Shown: in pieces, positions 15,994 to 24,850 of the stretch
Numbering within the stretch: position 1 is the stretch's first letter
Layout of the letters: the number at the start of each line of letters is the position of its first letter
Source: CAMLHU01 sp049680185
Lineage (GTDB): Bacteria; Gemmatimonadota; Gemmatimonadetes; Gemmatimonadales; GWC2-71-9
Reading direction: 5' to 3'
Assembly: GCA_049680185.1 (NCBI GenBank)
Contig: JBAUHI010000040.1
Span: forward strand, 21,527 to 85,526
Length of the DNA stretch: 64,000 bases
Program-made: the position numbers and the translations under genes
The notes under the pieces: model-generated
The model's input: the letters and a program-made list of their open reading frames with translations, nothing else
Databases searched by the model: none
What the model was told of the DNA's origin: nothing

Positions 15994-18900
15994 ATGCACT
16001 CTCGAATTCGTGCGTACGGCGTGACCCTGGCGGCGCTCTTGGCGCTGGCGGTGGCCCTGCCGGTCGGGCTCAACGCCCGACCCAAGCCGGGTGTCACTCC
16101 CGCTGGCAGTTTCCGGCTCTTCGGGCGCTCTCTGGGCGCTGCGACGGTCAACCGCATCTATTGCGGCCTGCTGTCGGCCGGCAAGATCTGCGCGGACTCC
16201 ACCAACTCCTCGACGATCCCGGGCGGCTTCTGGCCCAAGGGGACCGGCAACCAGTACGTGTTCAACTCCGGGATGCAGTTCGGCGGGGTGATCAACTCAC
16301 CCGGCAATCCTTGGAACGGGGACACCACCGGCGCCTTCTTCTTTGACGCCCGTGGCGACCTCTCACACGGCCAGGAAGTCCAGCCGATCTTCAACTACCA
16401 GAACACCTCCGACCAGGCCTCGTGGCCGGCGGCGGCCAAGGTGCCGCAGAACGACCGTGGCGCCGGCAACTTCTTCTCGCTCCTCCAGGGGCAGGATGAG
16501 GCGTCGCAGGGCGATATCTGGTTCCTGACCTGGGATGGCGACCCGTCATTCAGCGCCGGCCGCAAGCACCCCTTGGGTGTGCTGGTCGAGACCCGGATGA
16601 TGGGGTGGAACTACCCCGCCGGGAACAACGACATCCTGTACCTCATCTACACGTTCTACAACGTCAGCTCCACCTGCGCGGCCGACTACGCTGGTGTGCG
16701 GCCCTCGATGCAGTCCATCCTGTTGCAGCAGGCGGCCGTCTTCCAGGCCAAGAACAACGCGGCCTTCGGCATCACGTTGCCGGCCTGCGGATACACGATC
16801 AGCAAGTTCTACGCGAACTTCGCGGCCGACATGGACGTGACGCCGGATGCCGGCAACAACTACGCCAGCGTCAACATCCCCTACCAGCTCGGCTACGTCT
16901 ACAGTTCGTATTTTGCCCAGAACTCCACCGCCACCGGCTACCCGGCCGACGTCACCGGGCCGCCGTTCATGGGCGGCTACGGCTTCGTCGGGGTCAAGTA
17001 CCTGGCGAGCCCCGATTCCGGCGTCGCGCCGAACACGGCGCCGGCCGGGCTCTCGCTCTTCAGCGACACCGAGAACGGCGGCGTGTTCGGTGACCCGGGC
17101 AACGCCATCCAGCTGTACCGGTACATGTCCGGCACCGTGTCGCCGTCCTTGGGCGATGGCCAGTGCAACCACGACCCGGTGGCATCGCACATCTGTCACG
17201 TCGAAGTGAGCGCGCCGAACGACATGCGGTTCTTCCAGTCGTCGGGGCCCTTCGACCTTCCGGCCGGCGGCTCCGGCTCGGTGGTCGTGGCATACATCTT
17301 TGCCTCGCCGGTCAAGTTCGGTCCCTGCCAGACGGCGAGCACCGGCGCCGGCGCGGGGGCTTGCGGCAACCTGAATCCCGGCAACCCCGAGGCGCTCAGC
17401 AGCCTCGACAGCCTCACGTCCGGGAACGTCAACGTGGTGGATCACCTCACCGGCTTCGTGAGCTACGCGGCCGGCGCCGAGACCAGCCCGCAACAGGATC
17501 ACTTCATCGTGACCCCGGGCTCGTTGCTTGGGAAGGCGAACATCGCGCAGCTGGTGTTCAACAACAAGTTCCTGCTCCCGTTCGCTCCGTCGAGCCCGGA
17601 CTTCTTCCTGGTCCCCGGTGACAACTCCGTGGCCGTGATGTGGCGGCCCTCGGGTACCGAAGCGAGCGGCGACCTGTATTACCAGATCGCCCACAGTCCG
17701 GTGACGCTGGATTCCCTGGGCAATCCGACGTTGATCCCGAACCCCCTCTATGACCCGAACTATCGGTTCAAGGACGTCGAGGGTTATCGCGTGTACCGCG
17801 GCCGGAACCAGGGCGACCTGCGCCTGCTGGCCCAGTTCGACTACGCCGGCACCGAGATCGACGACTACAACGGGCAGGTCAACCCGGTCCCGACCTGCGC
17901 CCCGGAGCTCGGCGTCAGCAGCACCGGCCTCGGCGCTGATCACACTTGCGGCGGCACATTCACCGCGATCACCCCCGGGGTGGCGCAGACCAAGTTCGTC
18001 GCCGTCCCGCTCACGGGACCGATCGTTCAGGTCATCTTGACCTCGGGCCGCGTGGCGCTCGCCAACGGCACCGCGTTGGTCACCACGGCGGACACTGCGG
18101 TCACCGGGACGGCGAGCGGGAAGTATCCGGGGCTCACCGACACCGGCATCCCGTTCACCTACGTGGACAATTCGGCCCTCAACAACCTGCGGTACTTCTA
18201 CGCGGTCACCGCGTTCGACGTGAACTCGATTCAGTCAGGCCCGTCGAGCCTGGAATCACCGCGGGTGCCGAAGGCGGTCATTCCGGTGCATCCGGCCACC
18301 AACTGGGACAACAGCGGATCGTTGTCGATCCACGTGATCGGACGTGGTGGGGTGTCGATGGACAGTGTTTATCCGACGGATCCGACGATCGACCCGACCA
18401 CTGGCGTGTTGAGTGGTCCGGCCCGGCCGGTCACTGGTGCCTCACTCGCCTTCGTCGGCGCGTTTGTGAAACAAGTCGTGACCCAGTCGGGGGCCATGTC
18501 AGTACGAGTGGACAGCATGCACCTCGGGTCATCCTACGCCGGAGTTCCGAACACCTATTTCTTGTCCGTCATCAGCGCCGCCGGAACGGTAGCTGCGACC
18601 GTCAGCGTGTCGCAGGACGGCACCTCGGCTGCGGACACCGCGTCTGGGACCATTGACGGCGGACCGATCAACTCGACGATGGCGGCCAAGTACGGTGGCA
18701 ATTCCAGCTTTCACTTGGCAGGTTCGTATTCACTGACATATCCCGGGTCGTATTTCACGGGCCTGTACGGCCGCGGCTGTGTCAATTCGAGTCCATCGAC
18801 CGACGGGGTCGCGGCCAAGGTGTTCACCGTGGGCAAGTGCGACTACAACGGCGCCCGCTGGTTCGATGGCCCGTCGCCTCAGAACAATGAGACGTTCGCG

Positions 18901-19995
18901 GACCCCAACGGCGGTAACTACGTCATCGGGACGGCTTCGTGGCCGCTCACGACGGCAAGCAACGCCGGCAAGTTGAGCGGGGTCACCACGATCTACGAAG
19001 CAGTGCCCTACGGCAACACTCCGAGCACGTTCCGCGGCTTCGTCGGCGCCCTCACTGGCGCCGCGACCGCGGCCGACTACAACGTGTACTGGGGTACCAC
19101 GGCCGGTACCATCGACTCGGTGGTGGACATCACCGACAACGTGATCGTGCCGTTCGACACTACCGTGAAGCATGGCTACACCTGGGGCATTCTTGATGCT
19201 GGGAGTTCCGGCGCGGCAGGCTCGATCGACAACCGTACCGGTGTCGCCACCATCGGAGATTTCGGTTGTGTCGGCGGAATCCGCGGTGCCGAAACTGGCC
19301 TCTTCACCTGTACCGCGGCCGTCAACTTCAAGTTGGTCAACGCGGTGACGCCAGGGCCGGTGGCCTTGGTCAGCGGTAACGGCACCAACAGCCAGGGCGC
19401 GATCCAGACCACAGTGCAGGGTTCGGCGCCGTTGCCGGACAACGGCTTCCTGATGTACATGCCGGGACATGTTTTCACCTTCGGCCTTGCGGGCGGGGTG
19501 GCGCCGTCCAAGCCGACGGTGTGGACCTTGCGCACGTACGTCGGTGGTATCAGCGGTGGCAACGGCAACGCCGGCAGCGAAGGGAACTACGTGTTCAAGC
19601 CGGTGCATTCACCGCTCGTCGCCACCGGAGCGAGCGTCGCGGCCACCTATAGCGTGGTGAACAAACTGGTGCCCACCGCGGCAATGGACCTGGATGCCGT
19701 CCACACGGTGCCGGATCCGTACTATGTGATGGACGGGTTCGAAGCGAGCCCGACGTCCAAGGTCATCAAGTTCGTGAACCTGCCGCAGCACTGCACCGTC
19801 CGGATCTACTCGACGAGCGGTGTGCTGGTGCGGATCCTCGACCACAAGGCGAACGGGTATGGCGGTTCCGAGGACTGGGATGTGCGGAACCGGAACAACC
19901 AGGTCGTGGCGAGCGGCGTGTACTTCTACAGCGTCGAATCGGCCACTGGCCCGCGGGTGGTCAAGCGTCTCACGATCGTCAACTTCTCGCAGTAG
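15994..19995 (+). CDS. Large secreted protein with type IX-like C-terminal sorting domain
   Basis: 1333 aa. The N-terminal signal peptide ends near GLNA. Most of the chain is beta-rich and rich in Gly, Ser, Thr and Asn, with no recognised enzyme motif. Around residues 590-770 it has a fibronectin-like region including VEGYRVYRG and YFYAVTAFDVNS. The last 100 residues contain VPDPYYVMDGFE, KFVNLPQHCTVRIYSTSG, WDVRNRNNQVVASGVYFY and VKRLTIV, the pattern of the FlgD-like/type-A sorting domain that directs proteins through the type IX system in Bacteroidetes and relatives. It lies directly upstream of a PorV-like gene. Probably a surface or extracellular protein (inference). Confidence 0.8.
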   Translation: MHSRIRAYGVTLAALLALAVALPVGLNARPKPGVTPAGSFRLFGRSLGAATVNRIYCGLLSAGKICADSTNSSTIPGGFWPKGTGNQYVFNSGMQFGGVINSPGNPWNGDTTGAFFFDARGDLSHGQEVQPIFNYQNTSDQASWPAAAKVPQNDRGAGNFFSLLQGQDEASQGDIWFLTWDGDPSFSAGRKHPLGVLVETRMMGWNYPAGNNDILYLIYTFYNVSSTCAADYAGVRPSMQSILLQQAAVFQAKNNAAFGITLPACGYTISKFYANFAADMDVTPDAGNNYASVNIPYQLGYVYSSYFAQNSTATGYPADVTGPPFMGGYGFVGVKYLASPDSGVAPNTAPAGLSLFSDTENGGVFGDPGNAIQLYRYMSGTVSPSLGDGQCNHDPVASHICHVEVSAPNDMRFFQSSGPFDLPAGGSGSVVVAYIFASPVKFGPCQTASTGAGAGACGNLNPGNPEALSSLDSLTSGNVNVVDHLTGFVSYAAGAETSPQQDHFIVTPGSLLGKANIAQLVFNNKFLLPFAPSSPDFFLVPGDNSVAVMWRPSGTEASGDLYYQIAHSPVTLDSLGNPTLIPNPLYDPNYRFKDVEGYRVYRGRNQGDLRLLAQFDYAGTEIDDYNGQVNPVPTCAPELGVSSTGLGADHTCGGTFTAITPGVAQTKFVAVPLTGPIVQVILTSGRVALANGTALVTTADTAVTGTASGKYPGLTDTGIPFTYVDNSALNNLRYFYAVTAFDVNSIQSGPSSLESPRVPKAVIPVHPATNWDNSGSLSIHVIGRGGVSMDSVYPTDPTIDPTTGVLSGPARPVTGASLAFVGAFVKQVVTQSGAMSVRVDSMHLGSSYAGVPNTYFLSVISAAGTVAATVSVSQDGTSAADTASGTIDGGPINSTMAAKYGGNSSFHLAGSYSLTYPGSYFTGLYGRGCVNSSPSTDGVAAKVFTVGKCDYNGARWFDGPSPQNNETFADPNGGNYVIGTASWPLTTASNAGKLSGVTTIYEAVPYGNTPSTFRGFVGALTGAATAADYNVYWGTTAGTIDSVVDITDNVIVPFDTTVKHGYTWGILDAGSSGAAGSIDNRTGVATIGDFGCVGGIRGAETGLFTCTAAVNFKLVNAVTPGPVALVSGNGTNSQGAIQTTVQGSAPLPDNGFLMYMPGHVFTFGLAGGVAPSKPTVWTLRTYVGGISGGNGNAGSEGNYVFKPVHSPLVATGASVAATYSVVNKLVPTAAMDLDAVHTVPDPYYVMDGFEASPTSKVIKFVNLPQHCTVRIYSTSGVLVRILDHKANGYGGSEDWDVRNRNNQVVASGVYFYSVESATGPRVVKRLTIVNFSQ

Positions 19996-20004
19996 CCACG
20001 GAAC

Positions 20005-20034
20005 GGGATCGGGGGCGCAGTGGCCCCCGGTCCC
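20005..20034 (+). promoter_or_regulatory. Intercistronic hairpin before the PorV gene
   Basis: GGGATCGGGGGC (20005-20016) pairs with GCCCCCGGTCCC (20023-20034) through a 6-nt loop, with one G-U wobble. It sits between the sorting-domain protein and the PorV-like gene and lacks a T-run. Probably an attenuator or processing/stability stem. Confidence 0.55.
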
Positions 20035-20058
20035 ACCCAACAGGAGAAAGACCAGCTT

Positions 20059-21189
20059 ATGAAGCACAGCATTGCAACGCGGTGGGCCCTCGCGGGTGCC
20101 CTGCTGCTGGGTCTCCCGGCCGCGGCCGCTGCTCAGGTCATCGGACCGGGGTTCATCCCCAACGACAACACCGCCTTCGGCACCACGTCGGGTGAATTCC
20201 TGCTCCTCGGTGGCGGTGCCCGCGGCACCGCACTCGGCGCCTCGTACGCGGCCATCGCCGGCGATGTGAGCGCCCTCTACTACAACCCCGCCGGCATCGC
20301 GCAGATGAACCGACCCCAGGCAGAGGTCGGCTCCTACAACTACGTGGCCGGCACCAAGTACACCTGGGGCGGGGTCGCCTTCCCGATCGCCGGCGGCGTC
20401 CGGAGCTTCGGACTCCAGATCGGCACCTTCGGGTTCCGCGACCAGCCGGTCTACACGGTGGAGCAGCCCGATGGCACCGGGTCGCTCTACAACGTGAGCG
20501 AGACGTTCGCGGCGATGACCTACGCCCAGAACTTCTCCGACCGATTCGCCGCAGGACTCACGGCCAAATTCGTCTCCGATCAGCTCGGCGACGCCAGCGG
20601 CAGCGCCTTCGCGGTGGACTTCGGCACCAACTTCCACGCGATGCTCAATAACAAGCCGATCAAACTGGCCTTCACGGTGACCAACCTCGGCACCGGGATG
20701 TCGTACACGGGTGCGGCGCTCAACACCAACGCCGTGCGCGACAATCCGACCCCGGATGATCCGATCCCGACCGCCGGCCAGCCGTCGGAACTTCGGACCA
20801 AGTCGTTCCCGCTGCCCACCGCCTTCCGGGTGGCGCTCGGATACGACCTGCTGAGCCAGCCCAACAACCGGCTCTCGCTGATCACCGAGTTCGACCAGCC
20901 CAACAACAACAACGCCGGCTTCGGCGTCGGCGCCGAATGGGCCATGCCCAAGCTCGGCTCGAGCCCCTTCGGTGTGGCGCTCCGTGGCAGCTACACCTAC
21001 GCCTCGGCCAACACCATCAAGGCCGCGATGCCCACCGCCATGAGCCTCGATGAGTCGCTGCAGGGACTCGCGGGTGGTGGCGGGCTTTCGTACGCCAGCG
21101 GCGATTTCAACCTGGGCTTCGACTATGCCTTCAAGTTCATGGGCATCCTCGGGTTCACCCACTTCTTCAGCTTCACCGTCGGCTGGTGA
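20059..21189 (+). CDS. PorV/PorQ-family outer-membrane protein
   Basis: 376-aa beta-barrel candidate. The signal peptide ends AAAAA before Q. The mature start is followed by a typical PorV/PorQ block: FLLLGGGARGTALGASYAAI and GDVSALYYNPAGIAQM. The C-terminus ends in FFSFTVGW, aromatic as in barrel proteins. In Bacteroidetes PorV is a shuttle that docks on SprA and delivers type IX cargo to the surface (family knowledge). Here it follows a cargo-like gene and the same window encodes SprA. ATG 20059 is chosen for its signal sequence and the AGGAGA upstream. Confidence 0.85.
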   Translation: MKHSIATRWALAGALLLGLPAAAAAQVIGPGFIPNDNTAFGTTSGEFLLLGGGARGTALGASYAAIAGDVSALYYNPAGIAQMNRPQAEVGSYNYVAGTKYTWGGVAFPIAGGVRSFGLQIGTFGFRDQPVYTVEQPDGTGSLYNVSETFAAMTYAQNFSDRFAAGLTAKFVSDQLGDASGSAFAVDFGTNFHAMLNNKPIKLAFTVTNLGTGMSYTGAALNTNAVRDNPTPDDPIPTAGQPSELRTKSFPLPTAFRVALGYDLLSQPNNRLSLITEFDQPNNNNAGFGVGAEWAMPKLGSSPFGVALRGSYTYASANTIKAAMPTAMSLDESLQGLAGGGGLSYASGDFNLGFDYAFKFMGILGFTHFFSFTVGW

Positions 21190-21250
21190 CCACCGCGGAG
21201 GATCGGGTGGCCGCGCCCGCTCCTTCGTTCCCGGCTGCAGACAGGCTTAC

Positions 21251-22735
21251 GTGAGATCAGTCCTAGCGGTGGTACTGGGTGGCCTGATGATCGCGGCCAC
21301 CCCACAGGGTGCGGTGGCGCAGGGTGCGCCGGCCCTCACGGTGCGGGTGGTGCGGTTCTACCGTCCCGAGTACCAGCAGACCGTGGTGAAGACCTTCGTC
21401 GAGTTCCCGTACGTGTCGCTGACACCGACGGGCTCCGGCCCCGGGGCGCAGCTGAGTTATCGGATCACCGTCAAGGTGACCGACTCGACGGGTCTGACGC
21501 TGATGGAGCAGCCATGGCGGGGCCACGCCGATGCAGCATTTCGGCTGGATCCCCGGGCAACGGGCCTCGAGATGTTCGAGTTCCCGGTCAAGGCCGGCAA
21601 GTACACGCTCACGGTGACGGTCCAGGATTCGGTCGGCGGTGGCACGCTCACCCGCATGGTACCGGTGGAGGGTTTCGCCACCCGGCCAAGAGCGTCCGAT
21701 CTCGTGGTGTCGTCGCAGATGCACATTGCCGGACCCGCGGACACGGTACCGCGGAGCGGTGAATGGAGGCGGGGCAGCACCGTGGTCCAGGCCGCAGCCG
21801 ATGTGGTGCTCGACCCGATCCACGAGGACCGTGGCAGCCTGTATTACCTGCTGGAGGCGTACGGCGCCCGAGCGGATTCGTCGGCGCCAGGAACGACCCA
21901 GCAACCGGACACCGGGACGTTGAGCGTCAAGGTCGTGGATACCGCCGGCAAGGCGCTGCTGCAGACGCCGCCCGCGAAGGTGCTGATCGCCGCCGGAGGC
22001 GGGATCCTGCGGGGCCAGCTTCCGCTCACCGGGCTGCCGGAAGGACACTATCAGTTGGAGACGGACCTGGTCGTCGACGGGGTCACCACGACCCGGACCG
22101 CAGGGTTCCGGATGGGAAGCCTCCAGGCGGCGCTGGAACAGGATCAGCAGGTCCGCGAGGTGGCGCTGGTCTCCGACAGTGGATACTTCGGGGCGATGGA
22201 CGAAGCAGCGCTCGACGAAGCCTATGCGCCGTTGGACTACCTGGCCCGGCCGGACGATCACATGGACGTGTGGAAGCAGGGCTTGACCGTTGCGGCCAAG
22301 CGGAACTTCCTGGTCCAGTTCTGGGGACGTCGCGATCAGACGCCAGGCACACCGAAGAATGAGGCCCGCGAGCGATTCTATGGATTGATCGCGCTGGCCA
22401 ACCAGAAGTTCACCGAGCGGGGCTCCAATGCCCGCCCAGGTTGGCGGTCGGACCGGGGACGGATCTTCATCAGGAACGGTGACCCGGCGGACCGGCTGCA
22501 ACGACAGAACATCGGAGTGGCGCAGCCCTACGAGGTCTGGCGGTACGCGAGCGGCAAGGGTCGGTGGTACATCTTCGTGGATCGGAGCGGCTTCGGCGCC
22601 TATGAGCTGGTGGCGACGAATGACCTCCACGAACCCACACGGCCCGGTTGGCAGACCGCATTGGGAACGGTCGCGGTCGACGACATCCAGCGCTACCTGA
22701 ACATCGATTTCGAGCAGAGCACCACTCAGCAGTAG
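21251..22735 (+). CDS. GWxTD-domain secreted protein
   Basis: 494 aa from GTG 21251. This start gives a clean signal peptide (RSVLAVVLGGLMIAA then AVA before Q); the open frame upstream overlaps the PorV gene and was rejected. The N-terminal half is beta-rich. The C-terminal half has the GWxTD region: RNFLVQFWGRRDQTP, GWRSDRGRIFIRNGDP (residues 397 onward, Ser in place of the motif Thr) and YEVWRYASGKGRWYIFVD. The family is found mainly in Bacteroidetes-related phyla and its function is unknown. It lies 61 bp behind the PorV gene. Confidence 0.85.
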   Translation: MRSVLAVVLGGLMIAATPQGAVAQGAPALTVRVVRFYRPEYQQTVVKTFVEFPYVSLTPTGSGPGAQLSYRITVKVTDSTGLTLMEQPWRGHADAAFRLDPRATGLEMFEFPVKAGKYTLTVTVQDSVGGGTLTRMVPVEGFATRPRASDLVVSSQMHIAGPADTVPRSGEWRRGSTVVQAAADVVLDPIHEDRGSLYYLLEAYGARADSSAPGTTQQPDTGTLSVKVVDTAGKALLQTPPAKVLIAAGGGILRGQLPLTGLPEGHYQLETDLVVDGVTTTRTAGFRMGSLQAALEQDQQVREVALVSDSGYFGAMDEAALDEAYAPLDYLARPDDHMDVWKQGLTVAAKRNFLVQFWGRRDQTPGTPKNEARERFYGLIALANQKFTERGSNARPGWRSDRGRIFIRNGDPADRLQRQNIGVAQPYEVWRYASGKGRWYIFVDRSGFGAYELVATNDLHEPTRPGWQTALGTVAVDDIQRYLNIDFEQSTTQQ

Positions 22736-22758
22736 GCACCGATCGCCCCAGGGGTGCC
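22735..22758 (+). promoter_or_regulatory. Intercistronic hairpin after the GWxTD gene
   Basis: GGCACC (22735-22740) and GGTGCC (22753-22758) form a 6-bp stem with a 12-nt loop, overlapping the last base of the stop codon. Weaker than the other junction stems in this unit. Confidence 0.3.
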
Positions 22759-22832
22759 ATCCCCGACGGCGTGAACGACAGACGCAAGACCCGGAGCAGT
22801 TGACCCGAGCTTCCGCAACAAGGGGCACTACC

Positions 22833-24569
22833 ATGAACGCTGTGAAGAATTGTCTGGTCGTACTCGCCGCCGCCGTGGCGCTCGCATCGTGCTCCGCGGA
22901 TCCGAACTCGAGCAGCGTCGGAAAGGCCGTGCTGACCGTTTCGCCGGGGTCAGTCGCCATCCGCGCCAACACCACCGCCGAGATCTTCGCCTCGGCCATG
23001 GACCCGCTAGGCGGAGCGGTGAGCGGGAGCTACACCATCACCAACCCGACGCCGGCCCTGTTCACGGCCGTCATCGACACCGGCTACACCCCGGTGACCA
23101 GCGGCACCCGCCCCACGACCCGCACCCGCATCGTGGTGACGGCGCTCCAGAGCGGCGACGGATCATTCACCGTCACCGGTACCGGCGGCACCGTGGTCAT
23201 CCCGGTCCGGATCGGACCCGATTCGCTGACCGGCAACATCGCTGTTTCCAAGCCGACCTTGGCCGAGATCGACACCTTCACCGCCACGCTCCCGACCGGC
23301 GTCCGATTCACCGCCGGGACCTCGGTCAACGTTTACCACCAGGCCACCTCGGCGGACAGCGCGCTGTTCTCGCCGGTCCTTGTAGGTATCTCGACAGACA
23401 GCGAGACCGCGACGGTCGCGGTCGGGCCGAACAGCGGCGGGCACGTCCGGTTCGACGGACTCGCCAACGTGTCGACGCCGACGATCACCTACGCGGCCCG
23501 CGGCGCTACGCTTATGTCGTCGCCGACGCTCGATACCAGCGGCACCGACGTGACCACGGCATTGGTGGCCCACGTCACGCTCAACGTGACCCACCCCTTG
23601 GTCGGCGACACCGTCACCGCGACCGCGCCGGCGGGTTGGCGCTTTACGCCCGGCACCAAGGTGCACCTCTACAAGGGCCCGACCGTCAACGATTCGAGCG
23701 ATGGGCAAGCCCAACCGGTCGTTGTCGGGGCAAGCGTTGATAGCTCGACCTTCAAGTTCATTCCGGGCCCGAGCGGGCACGGCCAGGCCCGCTTTACCAA
23801 TATGGTCCTGCGTTCGAACGTTGCGTACGCATATGCAGCGGTTCGTTCCATCGACACGCTGACGGTGGCGGCGCTCCCCTCGTCGGGAGCGGTGACGTTC
23901 ACGCGCGCCGACAGCGCCGCCAACACGAAGGTCGCCATCAAGCTACCTGCCGGTTACCTGTTCACTGCCGCATCGACGGCCACAATGACCGGCGCCATGG
24001 CGCCGATCGTGCTCGGTGTCTCGGCGGCCAAGGACACGATGTACGTCCTGCTCCCGCCGAGCACCAATCTGGCCGTTGTCTTCTCCGGCATCACCTACTC
24101 GGTGTTCGGCGGACTCAGCTTCACGTCGACCAACTCGGTGACCGTGAAGCCGGTCGCCGATATGGGTAACGATGGCCCGCTCGGGGTCATTCCGACGATC
24201 CAGCTTCCGGCCAAGGGCAACTACGGGTTCTGGGATCTCGGTACCTTCGACTCGACCGACTACAGCCCTGATGGCGGGGCCGACGCCCAGTACTATCGCT
24301 ATAACCTCGGGGTCGCGGCGAAGATAAACACACGGGTCGATTGGAATGTCGGCAATGACATTGACGTGATCTTGCTCGCGGACGACGGGACCTATTCAAA
24401 CCCCGTGGACGGTTTCTCTGGTGCGTCGGCTGCAGCATTCGAGACGTCCAAGTCCGGCGCACTGACGGTCGGCACCTACCTGCTCGATGTGATCAACTAC
24501 GGTCCGTTCGATACGGGTGGCAGCACGTCGGTGGGCGCGACCATCCGTTTCCAGCTCACCGTGTTCTGA
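22833..24569 (+). CDS. Repeat-containing surface lipoprotein with PPC-like C-terminal domain
   Basis: 578 aa. Lipobox VALASC near residue 20 predicts a lipoprotein. After an Ig-like region (about 30-130) come three diverged copies of an about 100-residue unit, each with a 'P-x-G-x-x-F-T' turn: LPTGVRFTAGTSVNVY, APAGWRFTPGTKVHLY and LPAGYLFTAASTATM, and each with a 'V-x-V-G-x-S' strand. The end (about 465-578) resembles a pre-peptidase C-terminal beta domain (YYRYNLGVAA, RVDWNVGNDIDVILL, GTYLLDVINYG). No enzyme motif was seen. It is the last gene before a strong terminator and probably belongs to the PorV/sorting-domain unit. Confidence 0.75.
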   Translation: MNAVKNCLVVLAAAVALASCSADPNSSSVGKAVLTVSPGSVAIRANTTAEIFASAMDPLGGAVSGSYTITNPTPALFTAVIDTGYTPVTSGTRPTTRTRIVVTALQSGDGSFTVTGTGGTVVIPVRIGPDSLTGNIAVSKPTLAEIDTFTATLPTGVRFTAGTSVNVYHQATSADSALFSPVLVGISTDSETATVAVGPNSGGHVRFDGLANVSTPTITYAARGATLMSSPTLDTSGTDVTTALVAHVTLNVTHPLVGDTVTATAPAGWRFTPGTKVHLYKGPTVNDSSDGQAQPVVVGASVDSSTFKFIPGPSGHGQARFTNMVLRSNVAYAYAAVRSIDTLTVAALPSSGAVTFTRADSAANTKVAIKLPAGYLFTAASTATMTGAMAPIVLGVSAAKDTMYVLLPPSTNLAVVFSGITYSVFGGLSFTSTNSVTVKPVADMGNDGPLGVIPTIQLPAKGNYGFWDLGTFDSTDYSPDGGADAQYYRYNLGVAAKINTRVDWNVGNDIDVILLADDGTYSNPVDGFSGASAAAFETSKSGALTVGTYLLDVINYGPFDTGGSTSVGATIRFQLTVF

Positions 24570-24581
24570 GCAGCGGCCAGT

Positions 24582-24641
24582 CCCGCACAACAGCAAAAGA
24601 CCCCGAGGAACGCTCCTCGGGGCCTTTTGCTGTTGTGCGGG
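24582..24641. terminator. Very long bidirectional terminator hairpin
   Basis: Two 28-nt arms (24582-24609 and 24614-24641) around a 4-nt loop ACGC, with one mismatch. The inner part CCCCGAGGA/TCCTCGGGG is followed by TTTT on either strand. It ends the plus-strand surface operon. Confidence 0.85.
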
Positions 24642-24789
24642 TGGTGATTTGACCACGTGAGGAGTTTTTCTGCCCTGGACGGGCCAGCGCAGGACTGTGC
24701 ATGCCGCACCTGGTCCCGGCGAGTCTCTGGGCCCCGAAGAAGACCTCGGGCTCCGAAAATCGCTTCCACTGGATCGACTGCGACACACT

Positions 24790-24820
24790 AAAAGGCCGCC
24801 GACAAGTTGGTCGAGCGGCC
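24790..24820 (-). terminator. Rho-independent terminator of the ABC exporter gene
   Basis: On the minus strand a GGCCGC/GCGGCC stem extended by CGAC/GTCG pairs (one bulged base) is followed by TTTT (24793-24790), 31 bp after the exporter stop codon. Confidence 0.65.
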
Positions 24821-24850
24821 CACGCTGCTTCCCCACTGACCCTCCACCCG

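Noticed and set aside
21050..21250. Longer N-terminus for the GWxTD protein
   Set aside because: It would overlap the PorV gene and lacks a signal; GTG 21251 gives a clean signal peptide.
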